From Thermoplasmatales archaeon (lineage in GTDB: Archaea > Thermoplasmatota > Thermoplasmata > Thermoplasmatales > Thermoplasmataceae), in the NCBI GenBank assembly GCA_016806715.1, contig CP060531.1, forward strand, positions 1,895,589-1,959,588: DNA of 64,000 bases, in the 5' to 3' direction. The notes under the pieces were generated by a model. It had not been told where the DNA came from. It made no database searches and was given only the letters and a program-made list of their open reading frames with translations. The translations under genes and the position numbers were made by a program. Below are positions 17,288-26,688 of this stretch, in pieces (the first letter of the stretch is position 1; each line of letters opens with the position of its first letter).

Positions 17288-19525
17288 ATGCAACATGGTG
17301 ACGGAATAATATTAAGAGTTGCCGAGGCTAATTCAACCGACCCTGGTATGTCCCGAGTCCGGCTGGATGAGGATTCAAGGATAGCACTTGGAACCGAAAT
17401 CGGCGACGTTGTCGAGATTGAAAAGGCTAAAAAAACTGTCGGGAGGGTTTACAGGGCAAGGCCTGAAGATGAAAATCGCGGAATGGTCAGAATTGACAGC
17501 GTTATGAGAAACAATTGCGGTGCATCGATCGGGGACAAGGTCAGGGTAAAGAAGGTTCATGCAGAGGAAGCAAAAAAAGTGACCCTTGCCCCTATAATAA
17601 GGAAAGACCAGCGGCTGAAGTTCGGGGAAGGCATCGATGAGTTCGTTCAAAAGTCACTCATGAGGCGACCGATGATTGAAACTGACAATATCAGCGTTCC
17701 TGGCTTAACGCTGGCAGGTCATTCCGGTCTGCTTTTCAAAGTCATTAAAACAATGCCCGGCAAGGTTCCGGTTGAGGTCGGAGAAACTACAAAGATAGAG
17801 ATCAGGGAGGAACCAGCATCCGAGGTGCTAGAGGATGTTTCGAGGATAAGCTACGAGGATATCGGAGGTCTTTCCGACCAGCTCGGCAGGGTCCGTGAGA
17901 TCATTGAACTTCCATTAAAGCACCCTGAACTCTTCGAGAGGCTTGGGATTCATCCTCCGAAGGGGGTGCTGCTGCATGGTCCGCCAGGCACAGGAAAGAC
18001 ACTTATTGCCCGTGCCGTGGCAAACGAGTCCGGAGCCAATTTCTTTTCCATAAACGGGCCGGAGATAATGAGCAAATACTATGGGCAAAGTGAGCAGAAG
18101 CTGAGGGAAATTTTCCTTAAGGCTGAAGATTCAGAACCATCCATCATATTTATAGACGAAATAGATTCAATCGCTCCTAAGCGTGAAGAGGTACAGGGAG
18201 AGGTGGAGAGAAGGGTGGTAGCCCAGCTGCTTACGCTCATGGATGGTCTCAAGGAGCGAGGCCATGTCATAGTCATAGGCGCAACAAACCGTCTCGACGC
18301 CGTAGACCCGGCTCTCAGAAGACCTGGCAGGTTTGACCGTGAAATAAACATTGGAGTTCCAGACAAGAAAGGAAGACTGGAAATTCTTTCCATACACACG
18401 AGAGGAATGCCGCTTGGAATGGATGATGAGAAAAAGACGCAGTTCCTGACTGAAATAGCCAACCTGACTTATGGGTTCGTAGGTGCAGATCTTGCTGCAC
18501 TGGCGCGTGAAAGTGCCATGAACTCGCTCAGGCGCTACCTGCCTGAAATAGACCTGGACAAGCCTATACCCATGGAGATCCTGGAGAAGATGTCCGTGAC
18601 CGAGGACGATTTCATGGAAGCCCTGAAAGGAATTGAGCCAAGCAGCCTGAGGGAGGTTACCATTGAGATCCCGAATGTGAAGTGGGATGATATCGGAGGT
18701 CTGGAAGCAGTAAAATCGGAACTCAGGGAAGCTGTGGAACTTCCTCTCCTTAAACCTGAAGTGTTCAAGCGGCTAGGAATCAGGGCCTCAAAAGGCTTCC
18801 TTCTTTACGGTCCGCCAGGAGTAGGTAAGACCCTTCTTGCAAAGGCTGTTGCCAGCGAAAGCAACGCAAATTTCATTTCCGTGAAGGGACCGGAGGTACT
18901 GAGCAAATGGGTCGGGGAAAGCGAGAAAGCGGTCAGGGAGATATTCAAGAAAGCAAAGCAGGTTGCCCCTACCATTGTTTTCCTGGACGAAATAGATTCA
19001 ATCGCACCCAACAGGGGCAGCTATGGGGATTCAGGAGTTACAGAGAGGATAGTGAATCAGCTGCTTACTTCCCTTGATGGGATAGAGGTAATGCAGGGCG
19101 TGGTCGTGATTGCCGCAACCAACCGTCCAGACATCATAGATAATGCACTGCTCAGGGCCGGCAGGTTTGACAAGCTGGTGTACATACCGCCACCTGATAA
19201 GGAAAGCCGGTACAACATTCTCCTGGTTCATACAAAGAATATGCCGCTCAATAAGGACGTTGATCTGAAGAGAATATCCGAAAGGACAGACGGCTATGTT
19301 GGTGCGGATCTGGAGAACCTGTGCAGGGAAGCTGGAATGATGGCCTACAGGCAGAGCGCTGAGGCAACAGAAGTTACGGAAAAGAATTTCACCGACGCGC
19401 TGAAAGTCATTCGCCCTTCTGTTGACGAGGATGTTATAAAGTTCTACAAGGGGCTTGCCGACAATATGGGGAAGAATGTTGTGGAACGCAGGAAAACAAT
19501 AGAAGAGACTGGCCTGTATCAGTAG
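17288..19525 (+). CDS. vat: VAT, CDC48/p97-family AAA+ ATPase
   Basis: A 745-residue double-AAA ATPase that unfolds proteins for the proteasome. An N-terminal double-psi barrel domain (about 1-180, [20 protein letters not shown]) is followed by D1 with GPPGTGKT and IIFIDEID, then D2 with GPPGVGKT and IVFLDEID. The frame is open from 17240, but the ATG at 17288 after GGGGA gives exactly the length of Thermoplasma acidophilum VAT and its start pattern. The high similarity to Thermoplasma VAT is the best taxonomic clue in the window. The usual C-terminal hydrophobic-Tyr-X tail (LYQ) is present. Confidence 0.97.
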   Translation: MQHGDGIILRVAEANSTDPGMSRVRLDEDSRIALGTEIGDVVEIEKAKKTVGRVYRARPEDENRGMVRIDSVMRNNCGASIGDKVRVKKVHAEEAKKVTLAPIIRKDQRLKFGEGIDEFVQKSLMRRPMIETDNISVPGLTLAGHSGLLFKVIKTMPGKVPVEVGETTKIEIREEPASEVLEDVSRISYEDIGGLSDQLGRVREIIELPLKHPELFERLGIHPPKGVLLHGPPGTGKTLIARAVANESGANFFSINGPEIMSKYYGQSEQKLREIFLKAEDSEPSIIFIDEIDSIAPKREEVQGEVERRVVAQLLTLMDGLKERGHVIVIGATNRLDAVDPALRRPGRFDREINIGVPDKKGRLEILSIHTRGMPLGMDDEKKTQFLTEIANLTYGFVGADLAALARESAMNSLRRYLPEIDLDKPIPMEILEKMSVTEDDFMEALKGIEPSSLREVTIEIPNVKWDDIGGLEAVKSELREAVELPLLKPEVFKRLGIRASKGFLLYGPPGVGKTLLAKAVASESNANFISVKGPEVLSKWVGESEKAVREIFKKAKQVAPTIVFLDEIDSIAPNRGSYGDSGVTERIVNQLLTSLDGIEVMQGVVVIAATNRPDIIDNALLRAGRFDKLVYIPPPDKESRYNILLVHTKNMPLNKDVDLKRISERTDGYVGADLENLCREAGMMAYRQSAEATEVTEKNFTDALKVIRPSVDEDVIKFYKGLADNMGKNVVERRKTIEETGLYQ

Positions 19526-19537
19526 GTACGGCCCTCA

Positions 19538-19544
19538 TTTTTTT
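19538..19544 (+). terminator. Poly-T stop after VAT
   Basis: Seven T in a row, 13 bases past the VAT stop codon and before the convergent mtnC end. A short second T-run follows. No strong hairpin is needed for archaeal termination. Confidence 0.45.
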
Positions 19545-19606
19545 CCATTTTTAGATACTAAACAATGCCATTTTGGTATACCGCCCAATTGCAGTCATGA
19601 ACTCGG

Positions 19607-20353
19607 TTATGAAGTTAAAACCTGGCTGAAATCAGAAATAATGGTTTCTCCTCTGACTAAGGCAGGAGAATCCACATTCCTGTTAACCTGCATCACTACC
19701 AATCCGGCAGTGGCAGATGCCCTGATTTCAGCTTCTGCATCTGAAAGGAATAAAAGACGATTGCACGGAATCCCTGTTGTCTGTGAAATCTTTCTATAGC
19801 TTTCAGGATCGGTTTTATTGCCGATGGACGTATCAAAGTAACCTTCAATGTAACGAGTCAGGTCACCAAATTTTGTTGTGCTGAAGATGAGTCTCTGGGA
19901 CAGAACGCTCCCGGAGGAGTAGATAAAAACCCTCTTTCCAGCCTTTTGCCATCTGGCAAGTGATTCAGGCACATCCCTGTATACCTCTCCCTGCAGGTTG
20001 CCGTTGGAAAATCCCTCTCTCCAGATCAGCCCCTCAAGGTCCTTCAGAGGTTTTGCCTTACTATCCCTGCTAATCAGCCAGTTGCAGTAGTCCGCGACAG
20101 ACTCGATGGTCGGACTATCTCCTGAATCACCAAGATCTGCAGGATCCCCACTTATAGCTCCATCTTCAGATCGCATGGTTCTCAAATCCTCAATAATTTT
20201 CCCGACCTCTGCATTATGCTCATGCTGAATGAGGAATGATCTCACCCTCTCTTTAGCGTAATCAAAAAGGGTTGTATGCACAAATTCCATGGGTGTTGTG
20301 GTCCCCTCGATATCAAGAAGTATTCCATCAACTTCTGTCAGAACCATCGCCAC
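19607..20353 (-). CDS. mtnC: Acireductone synthase (enolase-phosphatase E1)
   Basis: A 248-residue HAD-superfamily enzyme of methionine salvage that converts 2,3-diketo-5-methylthiopentyl-1-phosphate to acireductone. The HAD motif I is LLDIEGTTTP (the family's DIEGT form), motif II is FIYSSGSV and motif III/IV is LFLSDAEAEI. It is the last gene of mtnB-mtnD-mtnC, four bases after mtnD. Length is normal for the family. Confidence 0.92.
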   Translation of the reverse strand: MAMVLTEVDGILLDIEGTTTPMEFVHTTLFDYAKERVRSFLIQHEHNAEVGKIIEDLRTMRSEDGAISGDPADLGDSGDSPTIESVADYCNWLISRDSKAKPLKDLEGLIWREGFSNGNLQGEVYRDVPESLARWQKAGKRVFIYSSGSVLSQRLIFSTTKFGDLTRYIEGYFDTSIGNKTDPESYRKISQTTGIPCNRLLFLSDAEAEIRASATAGLVVMQVNRNVDSPALVRGETIISDFSQVLTS

Positions 20354-20357
20354 CAGA

Positions 20358-20924
20358 TTAGTTACCCGTTTTATGTGGTTTCAGGAAAAATGGACCAAAG
20401 CAGACAGGTTCATATTTTGTGTCAACTCCATTATCAACATAATAAGGAGTCCAGCCAGACACATCCTGGAAAAGCCTTATTGCCCTGATATTCCGATCGG
20501 CGCAGAGGTCAAACCAGTGACGGGTGCCGCTTGGGACCCTCAACAGGTCACCTGCTTCCACCTCAATGGCAACAACATCAGATTTTTCGGGATGGATATG
20601 GAATATTCCGTGCCCCGAAATAGTGAACCTTACTTCGTCCTCCTTGTGCAAATGCTCTTTGTTGAATTTTGCAAGCATTGCGTCCAGGCCCGGAGTGTTT
20701 TCATTTATGTCTATCACATCTGCGGTAGTGTACCCGCCTTTGAGACTCAGTTCTGTTATCTCTGAATTGAAGGCCTCAAGGATTTTTTCTGCTGGCGCAC
20801 CCGGGGGAGGAATTTTGTCCACGTTCCACACCTCGTAATCTATTCCTATGCCTGCCAGGTATTTGCGAGCCTTTTCAACGTCTTCAATTCTTATTCCTTT
20901 ATCCGGTATATTAACTACGACCAT
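20358..20924 (-). CDS. mtnD: Acireductone dioxygenase
   Basis: A 188-residue cupin of the ARD family, which converts acireductone and oxygen to formate and the methionine keto-acid precursor. The metal-binding motif [11 protein letters not shown] and the later SGTRHWFD histidine are in place. It lies between mtnB and mtnC. Metal identity (Fe or Ni), which decides the products, cannot be read from sequence. Confidence 0.93.
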   Translation of the reverse strand: MVVVNIPDKGIRIEDVEKARKYLAGIGIDYEVWNVDKIPPPGAPAEKILEAFNSEITELSLKGGYTTADVIDINENTPGLDAMLAKFNKEHLHKEDEVRFTISGHGIFHIHPEKSDVVAIEVEAGDLLRVPSGTRHWFDLCADRNIRAIRLFQDVSGWTPYYVDNGVDTKYEPVCFGPFFLKPHKTGN

Positions 20925-20955
20925 TTTGATCCACCATACTTATTCATTAGTTTTT

Positions 20956-21615
20956 TTAGCTCATTTGGAAGTGTTCCCCTGTATGCGCATAAACATCGAG
21001 AAGGAATTCAATAACTTCAACATGCCGTCTTGCTTCTTCAAGAGTTGATCCCCACGTATAAAGTCCATGACCGCTCAGGAGAAAACAGTGGATTTCAGGG
21101 TGACCCTGCAGCAGTTTGTCTACCTTTACCGCGAGACTGTTCATGTCCTGGGAGTTCTCCAGAACGGGAAACCATTCAGAATGTTTGTGGGAGCTTACGC
21201 CACTGAGTCCCTTAAGCATCTCATATCCTCTTATAGTAAAACCACCCTGTTCCAGGAATCTCTGCGAAAGGATGCTGCTCCATACGGAATGCGTGTGATA
21301 AACTGCCTTGCATTTCAGTCGTTTCTCAATAGCTACATGCAGCGCACTTTCGCTTGAGGGGTTGTAAGTTCCATTAAGGACGTTCAGCCGGTCATCGACC
21401 TCAATAATCTGTTCTTCCCTCAGGTGTCCCTTATCCAATCCGCTCCCGGTGATTGCAACCCTGAAAGGTTCTGTTTGAAGCACTGCGCTCAGGTTGCCGC
21501 TCGTTCCAAATAGCCATCCACGTGTATAGAAATCAGTTGCAGCCTCAATTATTGCAGCTGATACATCCTTTCTTGTAATTATTTCAATTTCGCTATATTC
21601 TGTATTCCCGTTCAA
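20956..21615 (-). CDS. mtnB: Methylthioribulose-1-phosphate dehydratase
   Basis: A 219-residue class II aldolase-fold enzyme. GTSGNLSAVL, the zinc histidines in YHTHSVW and a later HGLYTWG are the family marks. It dehydrates methylthioribulose 1-phosphate in methionine salvage. It is first in a three-gene minus-strand operon with mtnD and mtnC. mtnA and methylthioadenosine phosphorylase are not in the window. Confidence 0.92.
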   Translation of the reverse strand: MNGNTEYSEIEIITRKDVSAAIIEAATDFYTRGWLFGTSGNLSAVLQTEPFRVAITGSGLDKGHLREEQIIEVDDRLNVLNGTYNPSSESALHVAIEKRLKCKAVYHTHSVWSSILSQRFLEQGGFTIRGYEMLKGLSGVSSHKHSEWFPVLENSQDMNSLAVKVDKLLQGHPEIHCFLLSGHGLYTWGSTLEEARRHVEVIEFLLDVYAHTGEHFQMS

Positions 21616-22220
21616 CCCAACAATTCCTCCGGTATTTCCCGTGCAGTTTCTGCATTTCTATCATATTATAGTGACCGCGTCGTTTTTACCCTGAGCACCC
21701 AGATAGCTTCTCTGGATACTCGTTTTTTTAGCATAGTACTGTTTTCCAGCACGTTTATGTTAACGCTCGCATTTTGAACCAGTATTTCAACATTACGAGT
21801 ATCATCTGAGACACGAATCAGGTACACTGTTCCAATTTACTACAGGATAGTCTGTTGAACTCTTTGGGGGTAAGAAAGTAAAGAATATTTGACACGTTAT
21901 GTGCATATTCCCAATCTTGACACCAAATCGTCTAAATATGTGTGCTTTTCCAATCATAAGTGATGATTTTCTTTTGTATTACAGGATTTCCTTTGAAAGT
22001 GATCAAGTAAATTTACCCAACTAATCCAAAGAGATCCCAAACAAATAATGGCTATTCTTTTTAAAGCTAAATTTTTCCCGTAAATCTCTCATTTGTACTG
22101 TTGTTATTTAAATAAACAGCTATTTCATAAACGCATCAATTGTTTAAAAATAGTGCAGGGACTAATTCACCTGCCTATATTTTTTTGTAAGGCTCTGGAT
22201 TTTAAACCCATATTGGTAAC
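21616..22220 (+). other. AT-rich gap with no recognised gene
   Basis: About 600 bases between mtnB and the hairpin-bounded small gene. No convincing coding frame, RNA gene or repeat was recognised. The base composition is visibly more AT-rich than the flanking housekeeping genes, fitting the left edge of an accessory segment. The mtn promoter must lie in its first 100 bases. Confidence 0.4.
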
Positions 22221-22245
22221 GTAGGTCCTACGTATTGGGACCTAC
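22221..22245. repeat. Inverted repeat with TACGTA core
   Basis: Arms GTAGGTCC and GGACCTAC are perfect complements separated by nine bases that include TACGTA. It is the first of three inverted repeats around the small gene at 22323-22637. Confidence 0.7.
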
Positions 22246-22285
22246 ACGACCGAGACAAATAATAATATCATTTTGTGAAATATGG

Positions 22286-22314
22286 ACAACCGCCACACTA
22301 CGTGTGGCGGTTGT
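22286..22314. repeat. Perfect 13-base-pair hairpin just upstream of a small gene
   Basis: Arms ACAACCGCCACAC and GTGTGGCGGTTGT are fully complementary around the three-base loop TAC. It ends nine bases before the ATG at 22323. It could be an RNA hairpin in the leader, an operator, or a recombinase site. Confidence 0.8.
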
Positions 22315-22322
22315 TAATTTCT

Positions 22323-22637
22323 ATGGGTGATAGACCACAATCATATAACATCAGATGGACATCAAAATCTGGAAAGAATTACATGAGAGTAGGTATAGGG
22401 GATGAAATCACAAACTCGCATAATCCAGAGAAGTATGTAGATTGTATGCTGATTGAAGATAATAAATCCAAGTATGCGAAACTCTACATGGTGGGCGATA
22501 AAAATGAACGCTACAACAAAATGCTCAAACTGATCGCTAGAGAATACCTTCAAGAGATAGGTTATAAGATCAAAGCAACATACTATAGGACGACTAGCCG
22601 CAAATCACCTAAAAAAGCGAGAAAAAAGGCATCATAG
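22323..22637 (+). CDS. Small basic protein of unknown function
   Basis: A 104-residue protein beginning MGDRPQSYNIRWTSKSG and ending in a strongly basic tail (RKSPKKARKKAS). I do not recognise a family. The basic tail suggests nucleic-acid binding. The frame stays open upstream to a GTG at 22275, but that would place the perfect hairpin at 22286-22314 inside the gene, so the ATG at 22323 is preferred. A TATA-like stretch occurs at about 22256-22268. It is framed by hairpins on both sides, which hints at a small mobile or autonomously regulated unit. Confidence 0.5.
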   Translation: MGDRPQSYNIRWTSKSGKNYMRVGIGDEITNSHNPEKYVDCMLIEDNKSKYAKLYMVGDKNERYNKMLKLIAREYLQEIGYKIKATYYRTTSRKSPKKARKKAS

Positions 22638-22641
22638 CCTC

Positions 22642-22666
22642 ATGTACATTACTACGTAATGTACAT
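22642..22666. repeat. Perfect 11-base-pair hairpin just after the small gene
   Basis: Arms ATGTACATTAC and GTAATGTACAT are fully complementary around the loop TAC, starting five bases after the stop codon. It shares the loop and ACTACGT core with the hairpin at 22286 although the arms differ. No T-run follows, so it is not a typical terminator. Confidence 0.8.
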
Positions 22667-22684
22667 CGCGAGAAGACCGACAAA

Positions 22685-22784
22685 GTTTAAATATAGCAAC
22701 TCGATATTTATTTACAGGTAAAACCAATGAGACAGTGTACCTTGAGATGCACGATCATAAGTTCTCATTGGTACTGTCTTTTTT
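22685..22784 (+). ncRNA. Possible small RNA or attenuator with its own promoter and poly-T end
   Basis: GTTTAAATATA at 22685-22695 is a good TATA box, which predicts a start near 22715. The predicted transcript contains a perfect ten-pair stem (ACCAATGAGA at 22723 with TCTCATTGGT at 22763). A competing stem is GACAGT at 22731 with ACTGTC at 22773. It ends in six T at 22779-22784. The two pairings overlap and cannot both form as simple hairpins. The end coincides with the 3' end of the convergent DUF3800 gene, so an ordinary bidirectional terminator is the main alternative. Confidence 0.4.
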
Positions 22785-23433
22785 AACACCATTTGGTCTT
22801 GTCTTCCTTTCTTCCAGGGAAAACGTTGTAGCTATTTGTGAAGTTAAGTAGGTTGATATATTCGCAGTTATACCAATTATATTTCTGAAATACACTCCAG
22901 GCGAGAAAATCAGCAAATTGAATGCCAGAAAAGGACTCTGATGAACTGTGATATATAGACAGCTTACCTATTGTTGAATCTTTCCTTATATGTTTCTCGA
23001 AATACTGATTAAAATCATCACGTAGGAACTGTTTACCCTTGGACTTGTCGATGCGGACTTCTAGATCATAGCCATCAATTATGATGCCATCTGCAAGAAT
23101 TCCTGCAATATAATTGTAAAGTTTGTCTTTGTGTTCTTTCAAATTACGATTTTGTAATCTTTCTTTCACGAGAATTATATGAAACGCCTTTGCATCGTCA
23201 ATTTCATTCAATTTTTCTATTACACTTCTCCTTATCGCTGGGGAAGAACTATTTGCCTTTAATTCTCGTGCTCCTTTCAACTCAGAACTATATTTGTTTC
23301 TTCTAAGGTTTTTAATTATTCTATAAAGTTTCCTTTGATCATTTACTAATAACGCTGAAATAACCAAAACGTCTGAACTTCCATGAGAGAAACCTAAATC
23401 CCCACTTTCATCAATATACAGGTATTTCAGCAC
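22783..23433 (-). CDS. DUF3800 family protein
   Basis: A 216-residue protein opening with YLYIDESGDLGF, with a central DLEVRIDKSKGKQF and a C-terminal SGIQFADFLAWSVF. These are the conserved acidic motifs of DUF3800, a family with a predicted RNase-H-like fold often found on mobile islands or near defence genes. Catalysis is not established for the family. It is AT-rich and sits beside tRNA-Leu(CAG) and the hairpin unit, in keeping with horizontal arrival. Confidence 0.78.
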   Translation of the reverse strand: MLKYLYIDESGDLGFSHGSSDVLVISALLVNDQRKLYRIIKNLRRNKYSSELKGARELKANSSSPAIRRSVIEKLNEIDDAKAFHIILVKERLQNRNLKEHKDKLYNYIAGILADGIIIDGYDLEVRIDKSKGKQFLRDDFNQYFEKHIRKDSTIGKLSIYHSSSESFSGIQFADFLAWSVFQKYNWYNCEYINLLNFTNSYNVFPGRKEDKTKWC

Positions 23434-24455
23434 AACTAGTCAACAATAATCCCGATACTATAATAATAATTTATGCTATGAAATCCTATATCAATAGTAA
23501 AATAGGCATTGCCTAAGTCAAATCCTGTTGAAAGTTTTAGCACTATTTTAAGCGACTTCCAGATATAGTGTCCAGCCTTTTGTTTGGTTCTGGACATTTT
23601 TAACTTCAGTCTCAGGAAGACCAAGGATATTAGATACTTCGCTCACGCCGTGATATGCGTTCCAAAGTTGTCTAAGTCATTCTGAGTATTCTTTGTTTCC
23701 TCAACTCTTGAAGTCCATCTACGCCATTGATTATTATGGGCTTTATTTTAGTTCTATGTGGTTATTCCGAAAGTGCTGCCCAAATTCAAAGGAATTTTGA
23801 AAGGCTTCAATGTCCTCGGAACACTCGTATTTCCCCTGTCCGTCATTATTATCTGACATGTTGAATGCATTGCAGACTCAATAAGTCAAAATTTTCTCAT
23901 CTCATTGCTTAGCTCATCTGCACAATAATCTTAGTATGATTTTTGTTCACAGGAGGAATTTACAGGAGCCCCCCGCAAGATCGATTTAGAGGGACAGGCT
24001 CCCGCATACAGGCAGTACAGGTCAGTTGATACCGTGGATGCATCACAATAATACCCACATCATATGTATTTCTCTGCTGCCCCTCCCTGTGGTTGCATTA
24101 TTTCTTCAATAGGCCTCGGTTAGGGTAATAGAGGCCAAACTTCCCTTTTCGTTCGAAATGACCTGTTTTAGGAGCTTCTAAGGAGTGATCTTAACTTCCA
24201 TATACTTCCTATGTGATAATTTGGAAATGTCAGAATCGAGGCAGAGATCGAAATTCTATTACAAATCCAGGATACCATCAATCGATTCTAAAGCTCTTGA
24301 AACTGTACTAAAGGATAACTTACGCTATATTCACACTAAGAACTACAAAAAATCACAGAAATGAGCCTAAAAATTCAATTTCATTTAAATACTCTTTAAC
24401 AGAATTTGTAGACGTTGATCTCTCGGAAAGTAAGGATTTTAACCGACAAGTAAGA
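23434..24455 (-). other. 1-kb gap with decayed coding fragments
   Basis: No intact gene was recognised. Fragments look like eroded coding sequence. At 23548-23676 on the minus strand an open stretch reads LRQLWNAYHGVSEVSNILG and continues to KGWTLYLEVA before a stop. A second minus-strand frame begins MSDNNDGQGKYEC near 23858. On the plus strand 24227-24364 is a 45-codon frame (MSESRQRSKFYYKSR), basic and unrecognised. The AT-richness and broken frames mark it as the remains of accessory DNA on the 3' side of tRNA-Leu(CAG). Confidence 0.4.
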
Positions 24456-24540
24456 TGCGGAGGGCCGGATTTGAACCGGCGGACCCCTACGGGAATGGAC
24501 CCTGAATCCATCGCCTTTAACCTAGCTCGACAACCTCCGC
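24456..24540 (-). tRNA. tRNA-Leu (anticodon CAG)
   Basis: An 85-base class II tRNA on the minus strand differing from the tRNA-Leu at 13207 at very few positions, one being the anticodon (loop TTCAGGG, anticodon CAG, leucine CUG). Acceptor GCGGAGG/CCTCCGC and a T arm with GGTTCAAATCC are present. Its TATA element (CTTTTAATATAC on the minus strand, about 24565-24576) and the TAGGATA stretch before the gene are shared with the other copy, which suggests duplication of gene plus promoter. Confidence 0.94.
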
Positions 24541-24735
24541 AGCGATATCCTACATTATTGGGAAGTATATTAAAAGTGTGCGAAAACGATTGATTGTGAG
24601 AAAGTTACCCTCCCATTAATTTTGATAGAAGCTGTATAAAAGATTTGGTGACATAGGTGGATAAATATGGGTAATTTACAGTAATAGCAGAGTGGACTAT
24701 GCTAAACCGTTTAAATTATTGTAATAATTAAGATT

Positions 24736-25500
24736 TCAATAGACCGTCCAACCTGAGTCAGCTACAAGCACTGTTCCGTTTACATATGCAGATTGTTCCG
24801 ATACAAAAAAGAGAGCGATTTTCGCAATTTCCCCAGCATCCGCAGGTGCAGGCATGGTACCGAATGTTTTTTGCATGACTTTTAATCCCATTTCATCTGG
24901 ATGTTGGGAACCAATACCTATATTAGTTTTCACAGCTCCAAGAGCCATTGCGTTACATCGTATCCCCTGATCACCGTAGAATGCTGCTGCATGTTTCGTT
25001 AACCCAATCAATCCATGCTTTGATACAGTATATGCTGCACCTGCTCTTCCACCGTGCAATCCTGCAATAGATGCAGTATTAAGGATAATTCCATGCTTTT
25101 GCTTCAGCATCTGCGGTATTGCTGATCGTATCATTCTGAATGGTGCATTTAGATTTATATCCATAACTCTATTCCAAAGTTCATCACTGGTTTCTGCGAC
25201 GGACATTGCACCGTCCATTATACCTGCATTGTTGCACAATATATCTATGCTGCCATATGTCTGAATTGCTGTGGTAATTATTCTTTCTACATTTTCCTTA
25301 TCTCTAATATCTAAGGGAAGAGTTTTAGCGTCAATTTTGTGATTTGCCAGAATGGACTCAACATCTTTAAGTCTTTCAGGGACAACATCTACGAGCAAGA
25401 GTTTTGCCCCTTCACTTCCAAAGAGAATAGCCATCTCTTTTCCAATTCCGGAACCGGCTCCGGTTATTATAGCGACTTGGTCTTTTAATATATTTGCCAT
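24736..25500 (-). CDS. Short-chain dehydrogenase/reductase
   Basis: A 254-residue classical SDR: cofactor motif TGAGSGIG, the NNAG tetrad near residue 87, and the catalytic YTVSK. It reduces or oxidises a small alcohol/ketone with NAD(P). The N-terminal acidic residue after strand two (LLLVDVV) hints at NAD use. The ATG at 25500 (MANILKDQVAIITG) is preferred to the upstream one. No neighbour suggests a substrate; next to it lie only a tRNA and a dead transposase. Confidence 0.83.
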   Translation of the reverse strand: MANILKDQVAIITGAGSGIGKEMAILFGSEGAKLLLVDVVPERLKDVESILANHKIDAKTLPLDIRDKENVERIITTAIQTYGSIDILCNNAGIMDGAMSVAETSDELWNRVMDINLNAPFRMIRSAIPQMLKQKHGIILNTASIAGLHGGRAGAAYTVSKHGLIGLTKHAAAFYGDQGIRCNAMALGAVKTNIGIGSQHPDEMGLKVMQKTFGTMPAPADAGEIAKIALFFVSEQSAYVNGTVLVADSGWTVY

Positions 25501-25545
25501 ATGAATTGAGGTATGTAGCATTAATAAATATTATGATGATTCCCA

Positions 25546-26047
25546 ATGAGCTCTCTTCTATTCTCTGGTTTTAATGTCTGTATAACGCTAAAGAGAGCAT
25601 GCCTTACAGCCAGCACTGAAGATTTTACTTATGAATTCAGACTTCACCAGAGACGTTATGATTCCATTATCATAGAGGTACATATTGCAATAGACATACT
25701 GAGAAAATCATCACTTGTGGAACCCGTTATGCAGTCGGATAACGGTTCATCATTCATTGCTAATGAGTTCAAGATCGTGCTGTGGGAGAACCATCTAACT
25801 AAAAAAATTAATAAGGTCACACATACAATAGCAGAATGGGATCGTTGAAAGAGCCATCAGGACCATGAGGATATCCCTGGTGCCGGTGATACTGACAGAT
25901 TACGAACAGGCTAAATGTGAGATCTCCCGAATCATAAGGCACTATAACAATGAGAGAGTGCACTCCTCACTGAACTATCTGAAACCGATATCGTATTACG
26001 GCGTAGAACCTAATATTCTTCTGGCGGAGAGAGAGGCAAAGATCTAG
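25546..26047 (+). pseudogene. Remnant of an IS3/IS481-type DDE transposase
   Basis: Two adjacent frames carry the end of an integrase-core transposase. The first contains QSDNGSSFIANEFK (second catalytic Asp). The second contains NGIVERAIRTMR (catalytic Glu), then YNNERVHSSLNYLKPISYYG typical of the C-terminus. They are out of frame with each other around 25835, and the N-terminal part with the first Asp is missing. The element is dead and truncated on its 5' side. Confidence 0.75.
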
Positions 26048-26349
26048 AAGGCTAGGATATTAAGGAAGGAATTAAATATGAACTCAAGAAAAGAAAGTGA
26101 AACGGCAGCAACTGTCTCTTAATTATTTTCCTGATCTGTCCAGATTTAAGAGAAAAAGTACACACCGGAGACACAGGAACATCAAGCCATAAGCAAAGGG
26201 ACCAGAAAAGTATGGAATTCAATGGAACCCAAACTCATAGGTATGCCCAACAAATTTTCTAGGCACCCTATGTAAAAAATATATGGTTAAATATGGAAAC
26301 ATATTGACTACGCTGGGTTAACCCATAAGATGAAAGGGAGAAAATATTT
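26048..26349 (+). other. Gap between the dead transposase and the SnoaL-like gene
   Basis: About 300 bases presumably holding the right end of the broken insertion sequence and the promoter of the next gene (AAAAAATATATGG near 26275 is TATA-like). No terminal inverted repeat could be matched to the left side. GAAAGGGAG ahead of the ATG at 26350 may be the ribosome-binding site. Confidence 0.35.
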
Positions 26350-26688
26350 ATGCAGGCATCTGAAAAGGTTGTAATGGATTACATAAAAGCCATGGATGAG
26401 CGCAGGTACGATGCGGCAGAAGAACTTCTGGACCAAAACATCAAAATTTATGGCCCAGCAGGAGAAGGTTTTGGTGGCCCAAAAGGCTTCATCAATATGA
26501 TGAGAAAATTCCCTGGCCGTTATGACTTGAAGAAAATGTTTGTTGACAGGGATGAAGTGTGCCTTCTCTACGATTTTGGAATGGAGGGTAAATTGGTTTA
26601 TATGAGTTCATGGTACAAGGTAAGGAATGGGAAAATAGAGTTCATAAGGACAATATTTGATCCCAAGGCGTTCGATGAACCAGCATAA
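26350..26688 (+). CDS. SnoaL/NTF2-like protein
   Basis: A 112-residue protein with the NTF2-like pattern: an initial helix VVMDYIKAMDERRYDAAEELL, a turn with NIKIYGPAGEGFGG, and C-terminal strands ending GKIEFIRTIFDPKAF. Such small cone-shaped proteins act as isomerases, cyclases or binding proteins; no specific substrate can be named. The length is normal. It stands alone. Confidence 0.65.
   Translation: MQASEKVVMDYIKAMDERRYDAAEELLDQNIKIYGPAGEGFGGPKGFINMMRKFPGRYDLKKMFVDRDEVCLLYDFGMEGKLVYMSSWYKVRNGKIEFIRTIFDPKAFDEPA

Noticed and set aside
22286..22314. Hairpins as ends of an IS200/IS605 element
   Set aside because: Such elements have subterminal hairpins, but the enclosed protein has no HUH or catalytic Tyr motif of a Y1 transposase.
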